From Strigamia acuminata (Eukaryota > Arthropoda > Chilopoda > Geophilomorpha > Linotaeniidae): DNA of 64,000 nt. This document shows positions 24,495 to 34,928 of the stretch, piece after piece. The first letter of the stretch is position 1. Every line of letters begins with the position of its first letter. The notes under the pieces are model-generated. The model made no database searches. It was not told the DNA's origin and worked only from the letters and a program-made list of their open reading frames with translations. The stretch lies in contig OX442317.1 in assembly GCA_949358305.1 (NCBI GenBank), positions 14,512,491 to 14,576,490 on the forward strand. Reading direction: 5' to 3'. The position numbers were made by a program, and so were the translations under genes.

Positions 24495-26073
24495 TGTAGC
24501 AAACAACCTTGGATCTCACAGGGGAGGACTGGCGAATTGGTCACCAAACTCTGGAAACCGCCCGAGACTGTATAGTGGTTGATGAAACAAGCTGAAATCC
24601 TTTCTCTGAGCCCAAGCCTAACTTGAAGAAGGATTAGGCCTGACTGCATGAAACTAGGCCTAACTGCATTTAGATGAAGTGATTGGCAAAACCTCTTTAG
24701 CTGCTGGGTAGAAATTCTGTGCTCCCAGGGAGGAGGAGAGCAGGCAAAGCTCTCTACTCACAAGTCATCCTGTTTATTGAAGTAAAATAAACCCAGGAAT
24801 AATTTATCCAAAGAAGGAGGAAAAACATCAACTGGCTTTAATACTTAACAACTGATAACAACTGAGTTGCTTCTTTAGCAACCTACTCTTAACAACTGGT
24901 CACCTGATTACAATAAATGTCAGTGACCAAACAATACAGATTTGAATAATAACAATAGTGCCAACAAGGTTTCCGTATATAGACAACAGATGTCAAACTT
25001 AACATAAATAAAGGCAAAACTTAACCTAACACCTTGAAAACAGTATGACCTGTGCAAACAGCACTTCACTTAAACTTAACAGATAATTCAAAGGCTAAAA
25101 CTAACATTAACTGCACTCAAAACACAATGCTGAGCCCAAACCCCAATTGCCACCAAAAGAGGGCGCAAAGTGTCACAAACCTTAACCCGTAACAACCATA
25201 CAATAACAAAGGTAAAAACTTAGATTAACAACCCTTAATATTGGTAATTTATACAAACAATAACTAGTAAATATTTCCTATGTCCAGGTCTCCTCAAAAC
25301 CCCAAAAGAAATAATAACAGGGCAACAGTGCAGCACCAAATCCAAGATGGCGACCATGCAACTGCTAAAATGACGTGAATGGAGCCAAACAAGGTCGCGA
25401 GCGACTCACAGGCCTTCTCAACGATGGATCTGCGTCTTAGAACGGTCAGTACAGCTTTCCCAGTGCTTGGGCATTGAAACCCGACCAATTCAACTCATTT
25501 GCAGGACCCACACGACCACGAGAGGCGTCGCAAGGCGTACGCTCACGCCCGACGCTCGCAAACGCTCACAAACGATGTCCAACGCCCATCCAGCGACCCA
25601 AGACACCTGTGGACTACCTTAAACACCAATACAAGTTAGTATAAATTAAATCACAAGCAAAATAAGCACCAAAAACTACAATTGTGCTTATTTCAGGTTC
25701 TTCCCATCTCCCAGTTCACTTGCGCTATGGCGGCCATCTTGCCGATGCACGCCTATCTCCTTCGCAAGTGAACTGGAAACAGGAGAGAACTTACAAATAC
25801 TAGAAATAACTCAGAAACGTGAAAAAGACACATAAATTAATTACAAAAGACTAAAAACACAACTTTCAAACATTCCAGGTGTGGCAGGCGAAGTGACAAC
25901 CCTCTTGAACTACCAGGATCGTGACAACAAAGCGGCAAACCAACTGGGCATGTCAGATATGTGTTAAAAATCTATCTAAACTTGACAACAAAATTAAAGA
26001 GCCTTTTCTTTCTTTCAGAAGATGAACAACGTGAAATCTCCAGATCCTTTTTGTTGCGTTCTTGCTCGCAACA
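24495..26073 (-). repeat. 5' LTR of element E (1579 bp)
   Basis: Same ends and length as 17401-18979. It is followed at 26074 by CTTT and the resumed pol of F. Confidence 0.9.
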
Positions 26074-26077
26074 CTTT
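26074..26077. repeat. Target-site duplication CTTT, right copy (element E)
   Basis: Right partner of 17397-17400. Counting it once keeps the F pol frame in register across the insertion. Confidence 0.9.
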
Positions 26078-28377
26078 GGAGCGTCCAAGATGATACGCTA
26101 ATGTTCAGGATCCCAACCGGTGTTGAGATTCCCCAGTCAAGGAGGGGCATTCTGTCATTATTGGCATCAGTCTTCGACCCCTTGGGGTTGATAGCTCCAG
26201 TCATTTTGCGGATGAAGCTACTTTTACAGAGTATGTGGGGTCGCGACATCAAATTGGACGACATTATCTCAGAAGAGAACCGACAGATAGTGGCAAAATG
26301 GTACGCCGATCTTCAGCGCCTCACCGAAGCCCGGGTGAAGCGTTGGATGGGGACGTACTCGGGCCAAGAAATGGACATTGACGTCTTTTGCGACGCAAGT
26401 CCACAAGCGTACGGGTGCGCGATCTACGTTCGAGCTGCGTCAGGCGCGACCCAACTGCTCTTGAGCAAAAGCAGAATTGCCCCCACCACCAAGTTGACTT
26501 TGCCACGCCTAGAATTGACCGCAACTGTTGTTGGAGTCCGGATGGTGGAGTACATCCTAGAGGATTTCCTACCAGGTTATCCAATTGGGAAGATAAGGTA
26601 TTACTCGGACTCAATGGTTGCGCTCGGGTGGTTGAAGTCTGATAAGAACAGGTGGAAGCCATATGTCTCCAACAGAGTGGCAGAAGTTCTTGAAAAGTCA
26701 AGTCCGAGTCAGTGGGCATACGTCCCGACGGACCGGAATCCAGCGGACGTATTGACACGCCCATGCGAGGCAAAGAACCTTTTGGCCAACCGTCTCTGGT
26801 GGGACGGGCCCGGTCAGTTGGAAGACCTCGCGGACGAACCTGAGGACGTTGACCTCCCAATGGAAGAGGCAAAAAAGGAAAAGGTAGCTTTGGTTGCGTC
26901 AGATGGAGAAGCGCATATGTGCGAGGTTTGCAAGCGATTTAGTAGTTTTAATCGCCTCGTGCGAGTTTTCGCGCTCATGCGGCGCTGGTTTCCTTTTTTC
27001 GCCCGCGGGAGGGACCTCGAGGTTCTCGAGATAGAAGTTGCCGAGGAAAGAGTCATCCGCTTGGCTCAGGTCTTGAGTTTTCCAGACGAAAGACAAGCCG
27101 CAATGTTGAAAGAGAAAGTGGCAAAGGGTTCTATCCTGAAAAATTTCGACATTTTTCTGGATGAGAGAGATTTACTAAGACTAAGGAGCCGTCTAGGGAA
27201 GTCAGCGCTTCCCTTCGACGAGGCATTTCCCATCATTTTACACCCGGATAGTTGGGTAACAAGACTAATCATCAAGAAGGTCCACTTACAGCTCCTGCAT
27301 GGTGAGCTAAGTGAGACGTTTTACCGGTTGAGAGACAAGTATTGGATTGTAAGAGGACGCCGAACGGTCAAGGCTGTGATCCGGAGTTGCTTGGTCTGCA
27401 AACGAGAGCGGTTGGAACGCAATAACCCAGCCACTGGAGACCCTCTTATGGAGCGCGTCACGCCGGCAGCCCCGTTCCAGCATACAGGAATTGACCACCT
27501 CGGCCCTCTCACGGTCAAGCATAAGGAGAAAGGAAGGAAAGTCTATATTCTGTTGTTCACCTGCCTGGTAACACGAGCGATCCATTTGGAAGTCTCTGAG
27601 AACCTTTCGGTGGAAAAGTTTCTTCTGGCCTTCCGTCGTTTCGGCGCAAGATTTGGGTATCCGGCGAAAGTGTTCTCCGATAACTCCAAAACTTTCGAGC
27701 GAGGAAGCCAGGAGATACAGTCGTGGGGTAAATTGCTGACCAAGGATGGTATCCGGACGTTCCTTTCGGAGAAGCGAGTGGTTTGGTCGTTCATTCCACC
27801 ATTGTCCCCATGGGCCGGAGGAGCCTGGGAGAGGCTTGTGCGGTCGGTGAAAGATAAATTGCGTAAGATGCTGCTGCGCAGGACCGTGGATTTGGAGACG
27901 CTCCAGACGCTAGCCGCCGAGATAGGTTCCGTGCTTAACTCAAGGCCACTGTCCTACGTGCATGAGGAGGTTGACGGCGGGAGAATTCTCAGTCCTGAGA
28001 ATTTCCTCACTGGAGGAATGCCCAAGTGGGTAATCAACCGTCCGCTGCACGCAATACAGAAGAAAGACCTACGGCGATTGGATCGAAAGAGACGACTTTT
28101 CATTTGGGAGTTCTGGCGGATTTGGCGCGAGAGTTACCTGAAACAACTAAGAAATTTTCATGAAGTTAAGGGTGACTCACGCTTCAAGAATCCGGAGGTC
28201 AACCAGATAGTATTGCTGGAAAAGGTCGGCTGCAATCCGTACTTCTGGCCGCTGGCACGGGTCATCGAGGTCCTACCAGGCGAAGATGGTTTTGTGCGCG
28301 TCGTGAGAGTGGTTACAGCCAATGGGAAGGAATACCGACGCTCGGTCAAACACGTGAGGGCTTTGGAGCTAGACTAG
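26074..28377 (+). CDS. pol: Element F pol, C-terminal part: RNase H and integrase
   Basis: The frame is open to a TAG at 28375; residues here are counted from an ATG at 26062 that belongs to the E LTR and is not the true start. RNase H acidic residues are D111 (FCDAS), E151 (PRLELTA), D183 (YYSDS) and D229 (RNPADVLTR). The integrase zinc domain has H408, H413, C443 and C446. The integrase core has D478 (GIDHLGP), D540 (FSDNSKTF) and E590 (GGAWERLV). The end (NQIVLLEKV to the stop) fits the C-terminal domain found after BEL/Pao integrase. These enzymes degrade the RNA of the RNA-DNA hybrid and join element DNA to the target. All expected catalytic residues are present, so the gene was probably sound before E split it. 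No envelope gene follows. Confidence 0.9.
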   Translation, partial: LWSVQDDTLMFRIPTGVEIPQSRRGILSLLASVFDPLGLIAPVILRMKLLLQSMWGRDIKLDDIISEENRQIVAKWYADLQRLTEARVKRWMGTYSGQEMDIDVFCDASPQAYGCAIYVRAASGATQLLLSKSRIAPTTKLTLPRLELTATVVGVRMVEYILEDFLPGYPIGKIRYYSDSMVALGWLKSDKNRWKPYVSNRVAEVLEKSSPSQWAYVPTDRNPADVLTRPCEAKNLLANRLWWDGPGQLEDLADEPEDVDLPMEEAKKEKVALVASDGEAHMCEVCKRFSSFNRLVRVFALMRRWFPFFARGRDLEVLEIEVAEERVIRLAQVLSFPDERQAAMLKEKVAKGSILKNFDIFLDERDLLRLRSRLGKSALPFDEAFPIILHPDSWVTRLIIKKVHLQLLHGELSETFYRLRDKYWIVRGRRTVKAVIRSCLVCKRERLERNNPATGDPLMERVTPAAPFQHTGIDHLGPLTVKHKEKGRKVYILLFTCLVTRAIHLEVSENLSVEKFLLAFRRFGARFGYPAKVFSDNSKTFERGSQEIQSWGKLLTKDGIRTFLSEKRVVWSFIPPLSPWAGGAWERLVRSVKDKLRKMLLRRTVDLETLQTLAAEIGSVLNSRPLSYVHEEVDGGRILSPENFLTGGMPKWVINRPLHAIQKKDLRRLDRKRRLFIWEFWRIWRESYLKQLRNFHEVKGDSRFKNPEVNQIVLLEKVGCNPYFWPLARVIEVLPGEDGFVRVVRVVTANGKEYRRSVKHVRALELD

Positions 28378-28429
28378 CGTGGTCGAATTGCTTAGGCCGG
28401 CTGTCTGCTTCTTTTTCGGCTGGCAGCGA
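28378..28429 (+). other. Element F 3' untranslated spacer with pre-LTR box
   Basis: Fifty-two bases between the pol stop and the 3' LTR. It ends in a CTTCTTTTT run and CGGCTGGCAGCGA. The same kind of box precedes the 3' LTRs of A, B, C, D and E. A purine-rich tract, normally expected here for plus-strand priming, is not seen. Confidence 0.6.
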
Positions 28430-30002
28430 TGTTGCGAGCAAGAACGCAACAAAAAAGATCTGGAGATTTCACGTTGTTTATCTTCTAAAGGAAAGAAAAG
28501 GCTTTTTAATTTTGTTGTCAAGTTTGAATAGAGTTTTTACACATATCTGACATGTCCAGTTGGTTTGCTGCTTTGTTGACACGATCTTGGAAGTTCAAGG
28601 GGGTTGTCACTTCGCCTGCCACACCTGGAATGTTTGAAAGTTGTGTTTTTAGTCTTTTGTAATTGTTTTTTGTGTCTTTTTCACTTTTAGATGTTATTTC
28701 TAGGATTTGTAAGTTCTCTCCTGTTTCCAGTTCACTTGCGAAGGAGATAGGCGTGCATCGGCAAGATGGTCGCCATAACGCAAGTGAACTGGGAGACGGG
28801 AAGAACCTGAAATAAGCACAATTGCAGTTTTAGTGCTTGTTTTACTTGTAATTTAATTTATACTAACTTGTATTGGTGTTTAAGGTAGTCCACAGGTGTC
28901 TTGGGTCGCTGGATGGACGTTGGACATCATTTGTGAGCGTTTGCGAGCGTCGGGCGTGAGCGCACGCCTTGCGACGCCTCTCGTGGTCGTGTGGGTTCTG
29001 CAAAAGAGTTGAATTGGTCGGGTTTCAATGTCCAAGCACTGGGAAAGTTGTACTGACCGTTCTAGGACGCAGATCCATCGTTGAGAAGGCCTGTGAGTCG
29101 CTTGCAACCTTGTTTGGCTCCATTCACGTCATTTTTAGCAGTTGCATGGTCGCCATCTTGGATTTGGTGCTGCACTGGTGCCTTGTTATTATTTAGTTTG
29201 GGGTTTTAATGAAACCTGGACATAGGGAATATATACTAGTTATTGTTTGTATAAATTACCAATATTAAGAGTTATTAATCTAAGCTTTTACCTTTGTTAT
29301 TGCATGATTGTAAAGGGGTTAAAACTGTGACACGTTGCGCCCTCTGTTGGTGGTGATTGGGTTTGGGCTAAGCATTGTGTTTTTGAATGTAACTAATGTT
29401 AGTTTTAGCCTTTGAATTATCTGTTAAGTTTAAGTGAAGTGCTGTTTGCACAGGTCATAATGTTATCAAGGTGTTAGGTTAAGTTTTGCCTTTACTTATG
29501 TTAAGTTTGACATCTGTTGTAGAAATACGGAAACCTTGTTGGCACTATTGTTATTATGCAAATCTGTATTGTTTGGTCACTGATATTTCTTGTAAGCAGG
29601 TGACCAGTTGTTGTGTGGTTGCTAAAGAAGCAACAGTTGTTATCAGTTGTTAAGTATTAAAGCCAGTTGATGTTTTTCCTCCTTCTTTGGATAAATTATT
29701 CCTGGGTTTAATTTACTTCAATAAACAGGATGACTTGTGAGTAGAGAGCTTTGCCTGCTCTCCTCCTCCCTGGGAGCACAGAATTTCTACCCAGCAGCTA
29801 AAGAGGTTTTGCCAATCACTTCTTCTAAATGCAGTCAGGCCTAGTTTCATGCAGTCAGGCCTAACCCTTCTTCAAGTTAGGCTTATGCTCAGAGAGAGGA
29901 TTTCAACTTGTCTCTTCAACCACTATACAGTCTCGGGCGGTTTCCAGAGTTTGGTGACCAATTCGCCAGTTTTCCCTGTGAGATCCAAGGTTGTTTGCTA
30001 CA
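28430..30002 (+). repeat. 3' LTR of element F (1573 bp)
   Basis: Starts TGTTGCGAGC and ends TTTGCTACA. It is clearly related to the D/E LTRs along its length but has scattered substitutions and small indels. It keeps the 14-bp inverted repeat (28727-28740, 28779-28792). It is followed by satellite starting ACTGTGATG, so F is inserted in the satellite, and ACTG is the likely target duplication. Confidence 0.88.
29720..29725 (+). terminator. Poly(A) signal AATAAA in F LTR
   Basis: AATAAA in TTCAATAAACAGG, conserved at the matching place in the D and E LTRs on the minus strand. It probably marks the R region. Confidence 0.5.
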
Positions 30003-30149
30003 ACTGTGATGAGATCAAAAGTCTATTCTCCCAAATCATTGCTTGGATGTTGCTAAAACTTACATTAAAGCTTTCTACTAAGGTTTAAACACTATTTCAA
30101 AACATTCAGAGACATTGGTCTTGTGATGTTTGTGCTAAGTCAACTGTGA
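30003..30149. repeat. Single satellite monomer between elements F and B
   Basis: Exactly one 140-bp monomer plus seven bases, from ACTGTGATGAG to GTCAACTGTGA. It ends with GTGA, the left target-site duplication of B. Confidence 0.9.
30146..30149. repeat. Target-site duplication GTGA, left copy (element B)
   Basis: GTGA also follows the element at 36336-36339. The empty satellite site reads CAACTGTGATGAG. Confidence 0.9.
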
Positions 30150-31117
30150 TGTTGCAACTCGCCACTGCCGTGATGCGACGAGTTGTAACGCGGTGGGGAA
30201 TTATTGGCAAATTTCCCATAGGCCTATACTTTGCTTAGCTGAGAGGAGAAGTGAAGTAACTTGAGTTTCTGCCATGGATCTTGACTGTAGCTGCTCCAGG
30301 GAGTTTGGGGTTAACTCTCCCTACTCAATCATGCTTTGTGTTGAAGGAAATAAAGCTTGTTGTTGAAAATTCCACATAATGTTTTTATTCCTTTTTAAAA
30401 CATTAAAATGGAGGCAAAATCCAACATAACTACATCTAATTCTTCATAACAAGAGTGTAACAACTTCATAACAACAACAATTCTATAGCAACAACAAATT
30501 CATGAGGCACCTAGTGACTAAATTCATAAATAACATAAGTTAAAGCTTGCATTGTGCCTCATAATAGAGATAAAATCAACTAAAATTAACAGAAATCATT
30601 GGAAAGAATTATAACAAACAGAATAGGAATAAACTTAACTAAATATGCAAATAACGCATCTAAAGCAAGTCAAATACACTGTAAAAATGCATTAATTGCA
30701 ATCCATTACAAAATTAACAATTCCTTCTTTTCCAATGCACCTTTAAAGCAACTCAGATGCTTCAAACCCGTCATTCCGCCTTCACAACTGAACTGGGAAC
30801 AGGACAAGACTTAGAAATAGGTAAACATAGCATGAAAACATTGGAAAACAAGACTAAAAATTCCTAAACCTTGACCTTGTCATTCTAAGAGATAAAATAC
30901 CTAACAAACATTGTCTTTACTGAAAATTGGCACACAAAAAAGACATGTAAAATTCCTATTACAACAGAAAAAGATTAGATATTTGCTAAATAAATAATAC
31001 AATTATAAGACCGAAATTAGTAACTCTTCTTTACATTTTCGAACACATAAAATCAAACTACTATCAAATTGACGAGCAGTTGTGGTCTCTCTTTCCTCCT
31101 TTCTGTTGCTCGAAACA
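30150..31117 (-). repeat. 3' LTR of element B (968 bp)
   Basis: On the sense strand it runs from TGTTTCGAGC to GTTGCAACA. It has an AATAAA on the sense strand (30384-30389) and a CCAGTTCAGTTGTGAAGG stretch that resembles part of the D/E/F LTRs. Confidence 0.92.
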
Positions 31118-31210
31118 GAGATTGCCGCCGAAAAGAAAAGAAGGTGAAGAAGAACCTCTTAGCAATCTGAAAACTTCTCATCCACCTAGGATCAGCTCCC
31201 TAATGACTCC

Positions 31211-34198
31211 TTAAGGTAAGCGCAATTTTTTGCGGATCAAACTGGCCACCCATGGAGGTAATCTTCGATTCAAAATCGCTAAACTTAAATGTGCCGCTCC
31301 ATTAATTAGCTTTCTCTTGACTTCTATAGAATTGATTGATTTCTGAAAACAGGTACGACACGTCGGCTTGTATCTCTCTTCTCCTCCCACAACCTGAACT
31401 TGCGTTTCACCCGATATTCGTTTGGTGAACGACGCTTGGTTTCCACAAAAGTGGCATTTGGCATGAAGTTTGACAATAGTTTCCGCTAGTGGAATGAGAT
31501 TAGATACTGCCTTGAATTCCTGTCTCTTAAAATCACCATTTAAAGCGGCAATTATTACATTCTTTCCTTCGTTCGCCATTTTGTCGGAAAACGAATCGAT
31601 GTCTCCGAAAAATTGCCCTTCGTCGATACCTATCGTCTTGACCGACTCCGCAATTTTCTTGATTTCCTGTAACGACGCGACCCGAACCGCTGGACGTCGT
31701 TGTCCGGTGTGGCTAATCATTTCATCTTTACTATATCTAACGTCTGTCAAATGCTTAACAAGCAGGCAAGAATTTTCTTCTTCATTTCGGATTACATTAA
31801 GTAAAGCAGTAGTTTTTCCAGAAAACATTGGGCCAATTACTAAATGTATATTTCCCGTGGCCTTTGTGACTGCATTTGATCTTCTGTGCGAATTGGTGAG
31901 TTTCTTGCGACTCCATTTCAATATCTTCCTCCATTTACTTAAACCCTTTTCTTCATCTTTTTTGAAATTTTTTGGAAATTCTCCTTTCTTTTCCGTAGAC
32001 TCCAGTGTGTCAGGACTCTGAGAAATCGCCATCTTGCCCGACCTTATCCCTTTAAACGTCCGCTTTCCATCCATTTCCAATTCGATGGGGACGTCAGGAT
32101 GCCGTACCTCCAGCTCGCTAGAGCGGCTCGCGGCAAAACGAGAAGCGATGACGCCTTTTGCTCGTACTCCACCCTTTTCGCTTTTCTCGTCGGGCATTGA
32201 TGTGGAATTCGCCTGTCCAAACCCGCCTTTGTCCTTTTTTGAAGTGTTGAAAGTCATCTTCTTTCCAGAATCGATCGCCATACACGATACATCTCCCAGT
32301 GAGATATCGTCTTTGTAGATGGAAGGCTCTTTTGAGTTAATTTGTCCGTTTAAAATCCATCCAAAAACTGTTTTCATCATTCCTAATTCTGGACTAATTC
32401 TCTTCGTTCCCGCTTGAATTATTTTCCACCATGCTCCGCTTCCGATCAAGACATCTACCTCATCTGACACGGAGGGATGTGGTTCTGCCATCTCAAGATT
32501 AAACGACTTGATTTGTTGCAGCGTTTGGTGATCTATCACTCCCTTTATATTGGGAAGTGTGTCGGTATCAAGAGCAAATACAGACACTTTCTGCTTGTCG
32601 TGACGAGACTGCAACTCGAATCTAAACACGTCATGAGTTGTAGGAACTGGTTCCTTGTTCAGCAGACACTGGGTCATGGTGTGATACGTCTCAATCTTGT
32701 TTAGGTGTAATTTCTTTGCTAACCGCTTCGTAATATATGAACGATGACTACCCGGATCGAGTAATCCACGAACTGGGATTGTTTCGCCACTCTTTCGGAC
32801 GAACAATGCTGTGAAAACCATTAGCTGGACGTCACTTGAGACCGACAACGAGACGTTGGCGGAGACGTTCTCTTCTTTGGTATCAGGTGGCTTTTCCGCA
32901 TGACCTCTGTTACAAATTGAAGAATGGTGTCGACCACCGCATGATCGGCAACAAAATTTTACAGGGCAGTTACCCACTGTATGGCTTGGTCTCAGGCAAT
33001 TAAAGCATAGACGTTTTCGCTTAACGATGTCGTATTTCTCCGAAACTTCCAGATTTGCGTCGCAATTATTGTTGAAATGATCTCCTTCACAGAAGGCACA
33101 GATCAATTTCCGGACTGGACCTGATTTTGGTTTGAATGATTCTTTCGTATTGGACCCGAATGACGTATTTTGCGCAACCGCGCAAGATGACATGGTCCCT
33201 CGTAATTCTTCTTTTTGCTCTCTAGTTGCTGGTTTCTCACTCTTCTTGGTGACTTTCTGACTGGTAAATACGCTATCGTCTGATAATTCTGCTACTCTGA
33301 CTTCGCTTGCTACAAATTCGAGAAATAAATTAACGTTTTCCACGTTTCCTTTGTAAATCCTATGAAATCGTCTTCCCAATTCCGGTGGAAACTTCCGCAA
33401 TAATTCCGGGATTAGAAATAATCCAGTAGTCGTAACTGGGAACTTCAACTGTTCTAATGTTCGGAAAGCACCGGTGAGGGACGTCAATAGAGATTTTACT
33501 GGCTGGATTGGGTACAAATCTTTAACTGCTTCGGCTTCACGAATTTTCCTCGCCAGAGCGTTCTTTTGGGCTACTTCTGACCCAAAAAGTCCTTCTAAAC
33601 TGCTAAGTGCCATTAAATACGAATCGTTAGTAAGTGGGTACGACTTAATCGCCACTTCAGCTTCCCCGATACAGCTTGATTTAAGATATTGAAGTTTTTC
33701 GACGTTCGATAACTCGGCATCGGCGTCAACTGTGGTTGAAAACATATCCATGAAGCTCTTATACTCCATCGGATTCCCGTCGAATTTCTGCAGAGTCAAC
33801 TTTGGAAGCTTTGTAGTCTTCCGTGATATGATTGAGGAGTTGTTCAGAAATCCAGAATTCATTAGCGTATTTCCGCCGGGATGTGCCCCAAACTTATCCT
33901 GCATCTGTTTTGAAAATTTCGTCCTTTGCTTAAGAAGATTGACCTTAGTCCTAATGTCTTCGAGACGTCTCAAACTAAGCAGGTAATCTGAACGTTCTAT
34001 CTTGTCTTTAAAGACAGCGAGCTCATCAATAAGGTCACTCAACTGCGCATCTATTGTTGCGTGGAGAGCTTCAAGCTCACCCCCGTCGAGAACGTTTGCA
34101 GATGTCGAGAGCAGATCCTCTGCTCCTTGGGCCTTGGCTTGCCATTGTGTTTCTTTCTCTTCCGCTGCTTCCGCGGTCAAACCAGCTGCAGTTGCCAT
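31211..34198 (-). CDS. Gag-retropepsin-thymidine kinase fusion protein (element B)
   Basis: 995 codons, start at the first ATG after a 1169-nt leader. Order: helical N-terminus (about 40-100); BEL-type Gag core (about 130-300; KLTLQKFDGNPMEYKSF); zinc knuckles C367-C370-H374-C379, C398-C401-H406-C411 and C417-C420-H424-C429; retropepsin-like region with D481-P-G-S, an unusual P in the active motif; a charged low-complexity linker (about 625-780); then a whole type II thymidine kinase. The kinase has a P-loop GPMFSGKTT (789-797), DEGQFF (859-864, catalytic E860), zinc cysteines C915, C918, C947 and C950, and the GGEERYKPTC substrate loop. Family members convert thymidine and ATP to dTMP. It replaces RT, RNase H and integrase in the same frame, with no intron. 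Whether the kinase is active, or cleaved free by the protease, is inference. Confidence 0.93.
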   Translation of the reverse strand: MATAAGLTAEAAEEKETQWQAKAQGAEDLLSTSANVLDGGELEALHATIDAQLSDLIDELAVFKDKIERSDYLLSLRRLEDIRTKVNLLKQRTKFSKQMQDKFGAHPGGNTLMNSGFLNNSSIISRKTTKLPKLTLQKFDGNPMEYKSFMDMFSTTVDADAELSNVEKLQYLKSSCIGEAEVAIKSYPLTNDSYLMALSSLEGLFGSEVAQKNALARKIREAEAVKDLYPIQPVKSLLTSLTGAFRTLEQLKFPVTTTGLFLIPELLRKFPPELGRRFHRIYKGNVENVNLFLEFVASEVRVAELSDDSVFTSQKVTKKSEKPATREQKEELRGTMSSCAVAQNTSFGSNTKESFKPKSGPVRKLICAFCEGDHFNNNCDANLEVSEKYDIVKRKRLCFNCLRPSHTVGNCPVKFCCRSCGGRHHSSICNRGHAEKPPDTKEENVSANVSLSVSSDVQLMVFTALFVRKSGETIPVRGLLDPGSHRSYITKRLAKKLHLNKIETYHTMTQCLLNKEPVPTTHDVFRFELQSRHDKQKVSVFALDTDTLPNIKGVIDHQTLQQIKSFNLEMAEPHPSVSDEVDVLIGSGAWWKIIQAGTKRISPELGMMKTVFGWILNGQINSKEPSIYKDDISLGDVSCMAIDSGKKMTFNTSKKDKGGFGQANSTSMPDEKSEKGGVRAKGVIASRFAASRSSELEVRHPDVPIELEMDGKRTFKGIRSGKMAISQSPDTLESTEKKGEFPKNFKKDEEKGLSKWRKILKWSRKKLTNSHRRSNAVTKATGNIHLVIGPMFSGKTTALLNVIRNEEENSCLLVKHLTDVRYSKDEMISHTGQRRPAVRVASLQEIKKIAESVKTIGIDEGQFFGDIDSFSDKMANEGKNVIIAALNGDFKRQEFKAVSNLIPLAETIVKLHAKCHFCGNQASFTKRISGETQVQVVGGEERYKPTCRTCFQKSINSIEVKRKLINGAAHLSLAILNRRLPPWVASLIRKKLRLP

Positions 34199-34545
34199 TT
34201 ATTCTCGAGAAAGAGAGAATGAGAATAAAAATTCTATTCAACAACTCAATCACTGCTAATTAAATCCCCACGAATATTCTCCAAACTTCACAGACTCTTA
34301 CTTATACTTGCTTAACGTTAATTCAAATGCGGTGTGCAAATGAAAAACGACCTCGAAATAAAATGCTAAACTCAACTCCGAAATGCCACAGACAATCTGA
34401 CTTGACACACTATACGTAATACACTGGGACGGAATTATTGACCGCACAAATAAACTTATCCGCATAAATGTCTTGATAATTCCCCCAAAATGCACTTAGT
34501 TCGAAATTAATAATTAATATCTAACCGCACAACCGAGATAAATTA

Positions 34546-34717
34546 GTTATCTTTTACAATAACACTGCACAAAAGAGATAAATAGTTATATTTTACAATA
34601 ACCCCGCACAAAGAGATAAATAGTTATATTTTACAATAACCCCGCACAAAGAGATAATAGCTATAGTTTATAATAGCGCTGCACAAAAGAGATAATTAGC
34701 TATCATATACAATAGCT
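34546..34717 (-). repeat. Five-hairpin array in element B leader
   Basis: Mirror copy of 47015-47186 in element C; stems are listed there. Confidence 0.75.
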
Positions 34718-34928
34718 CCGCACTTAAGAGATAATAACTTTATATTTAAAATTATTGACATAAAAAACCCCTTTTAAACTCCCCAAATACAGCTCGAAAT
34801 TGGCAGAAACTTCCTTGAAAAATCAGATAAAGAATTAATTTAAATAAATATAATTCTTAAATTCTAACAGCAATTGAATTAAAATTAATCTTGTTCTTTT
34901 TTCAGCTGCAGATGAACTTGAAGATTGA

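Larger units (their letters stand above)
17401..26073 (-). mobile_element. Element E: complete non-coding BEL-like LTR element
   Basis: Two 1579-bp LTRs (17401-18979 and 24495-26073) flank a 5515-bp internal region on the minus strand, with CTTT duplicated at both ends. It is a sister copy of element D and is inserted 159 bp further along the same pol gene of F. It has a good tRNA-His primer site and a leader motif but no gag, pol or env. Movement would need enzymes in trans. F, whose LTR is clearly related, is the obvious candidate source. Confidence 0.9.

Noticed and set aside
24068-24649. 193-codon minus frame at the 5' end of element E
   Set aside because: It starts in the LTR and runs through the primer site; in sister element D two extra bases in the primer site break it.
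26321-26872. 183-codon minus frame opposite the RNase H region
   Set aside because: Shadow of the pol frame, low-complexity and arginine/proline-rich with no recognised motif.
15663-30002. 15663-17241 and 28430-30002 as the two LTRs of one element
   Set aside because: They lie in opposite orientation. Primer site and private variants pair 15663-17241 with 8960-10192, while 28430-30002 follows the plus-strand pol.
31470-32021. 183-codon frame opposite the thymidine kinase part (and its mirror at 49711-50262)
   Set aside because: It lies fully antisense to the Gag-TK frame, which has clear domains; no domain is visible in the antisense frame.
31211-34198. Gag-TK join as an assembly artefact
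   Set aside because: The same join is present in two insertions with different LTR subtypes and different target duplications, with the frame open throughout.
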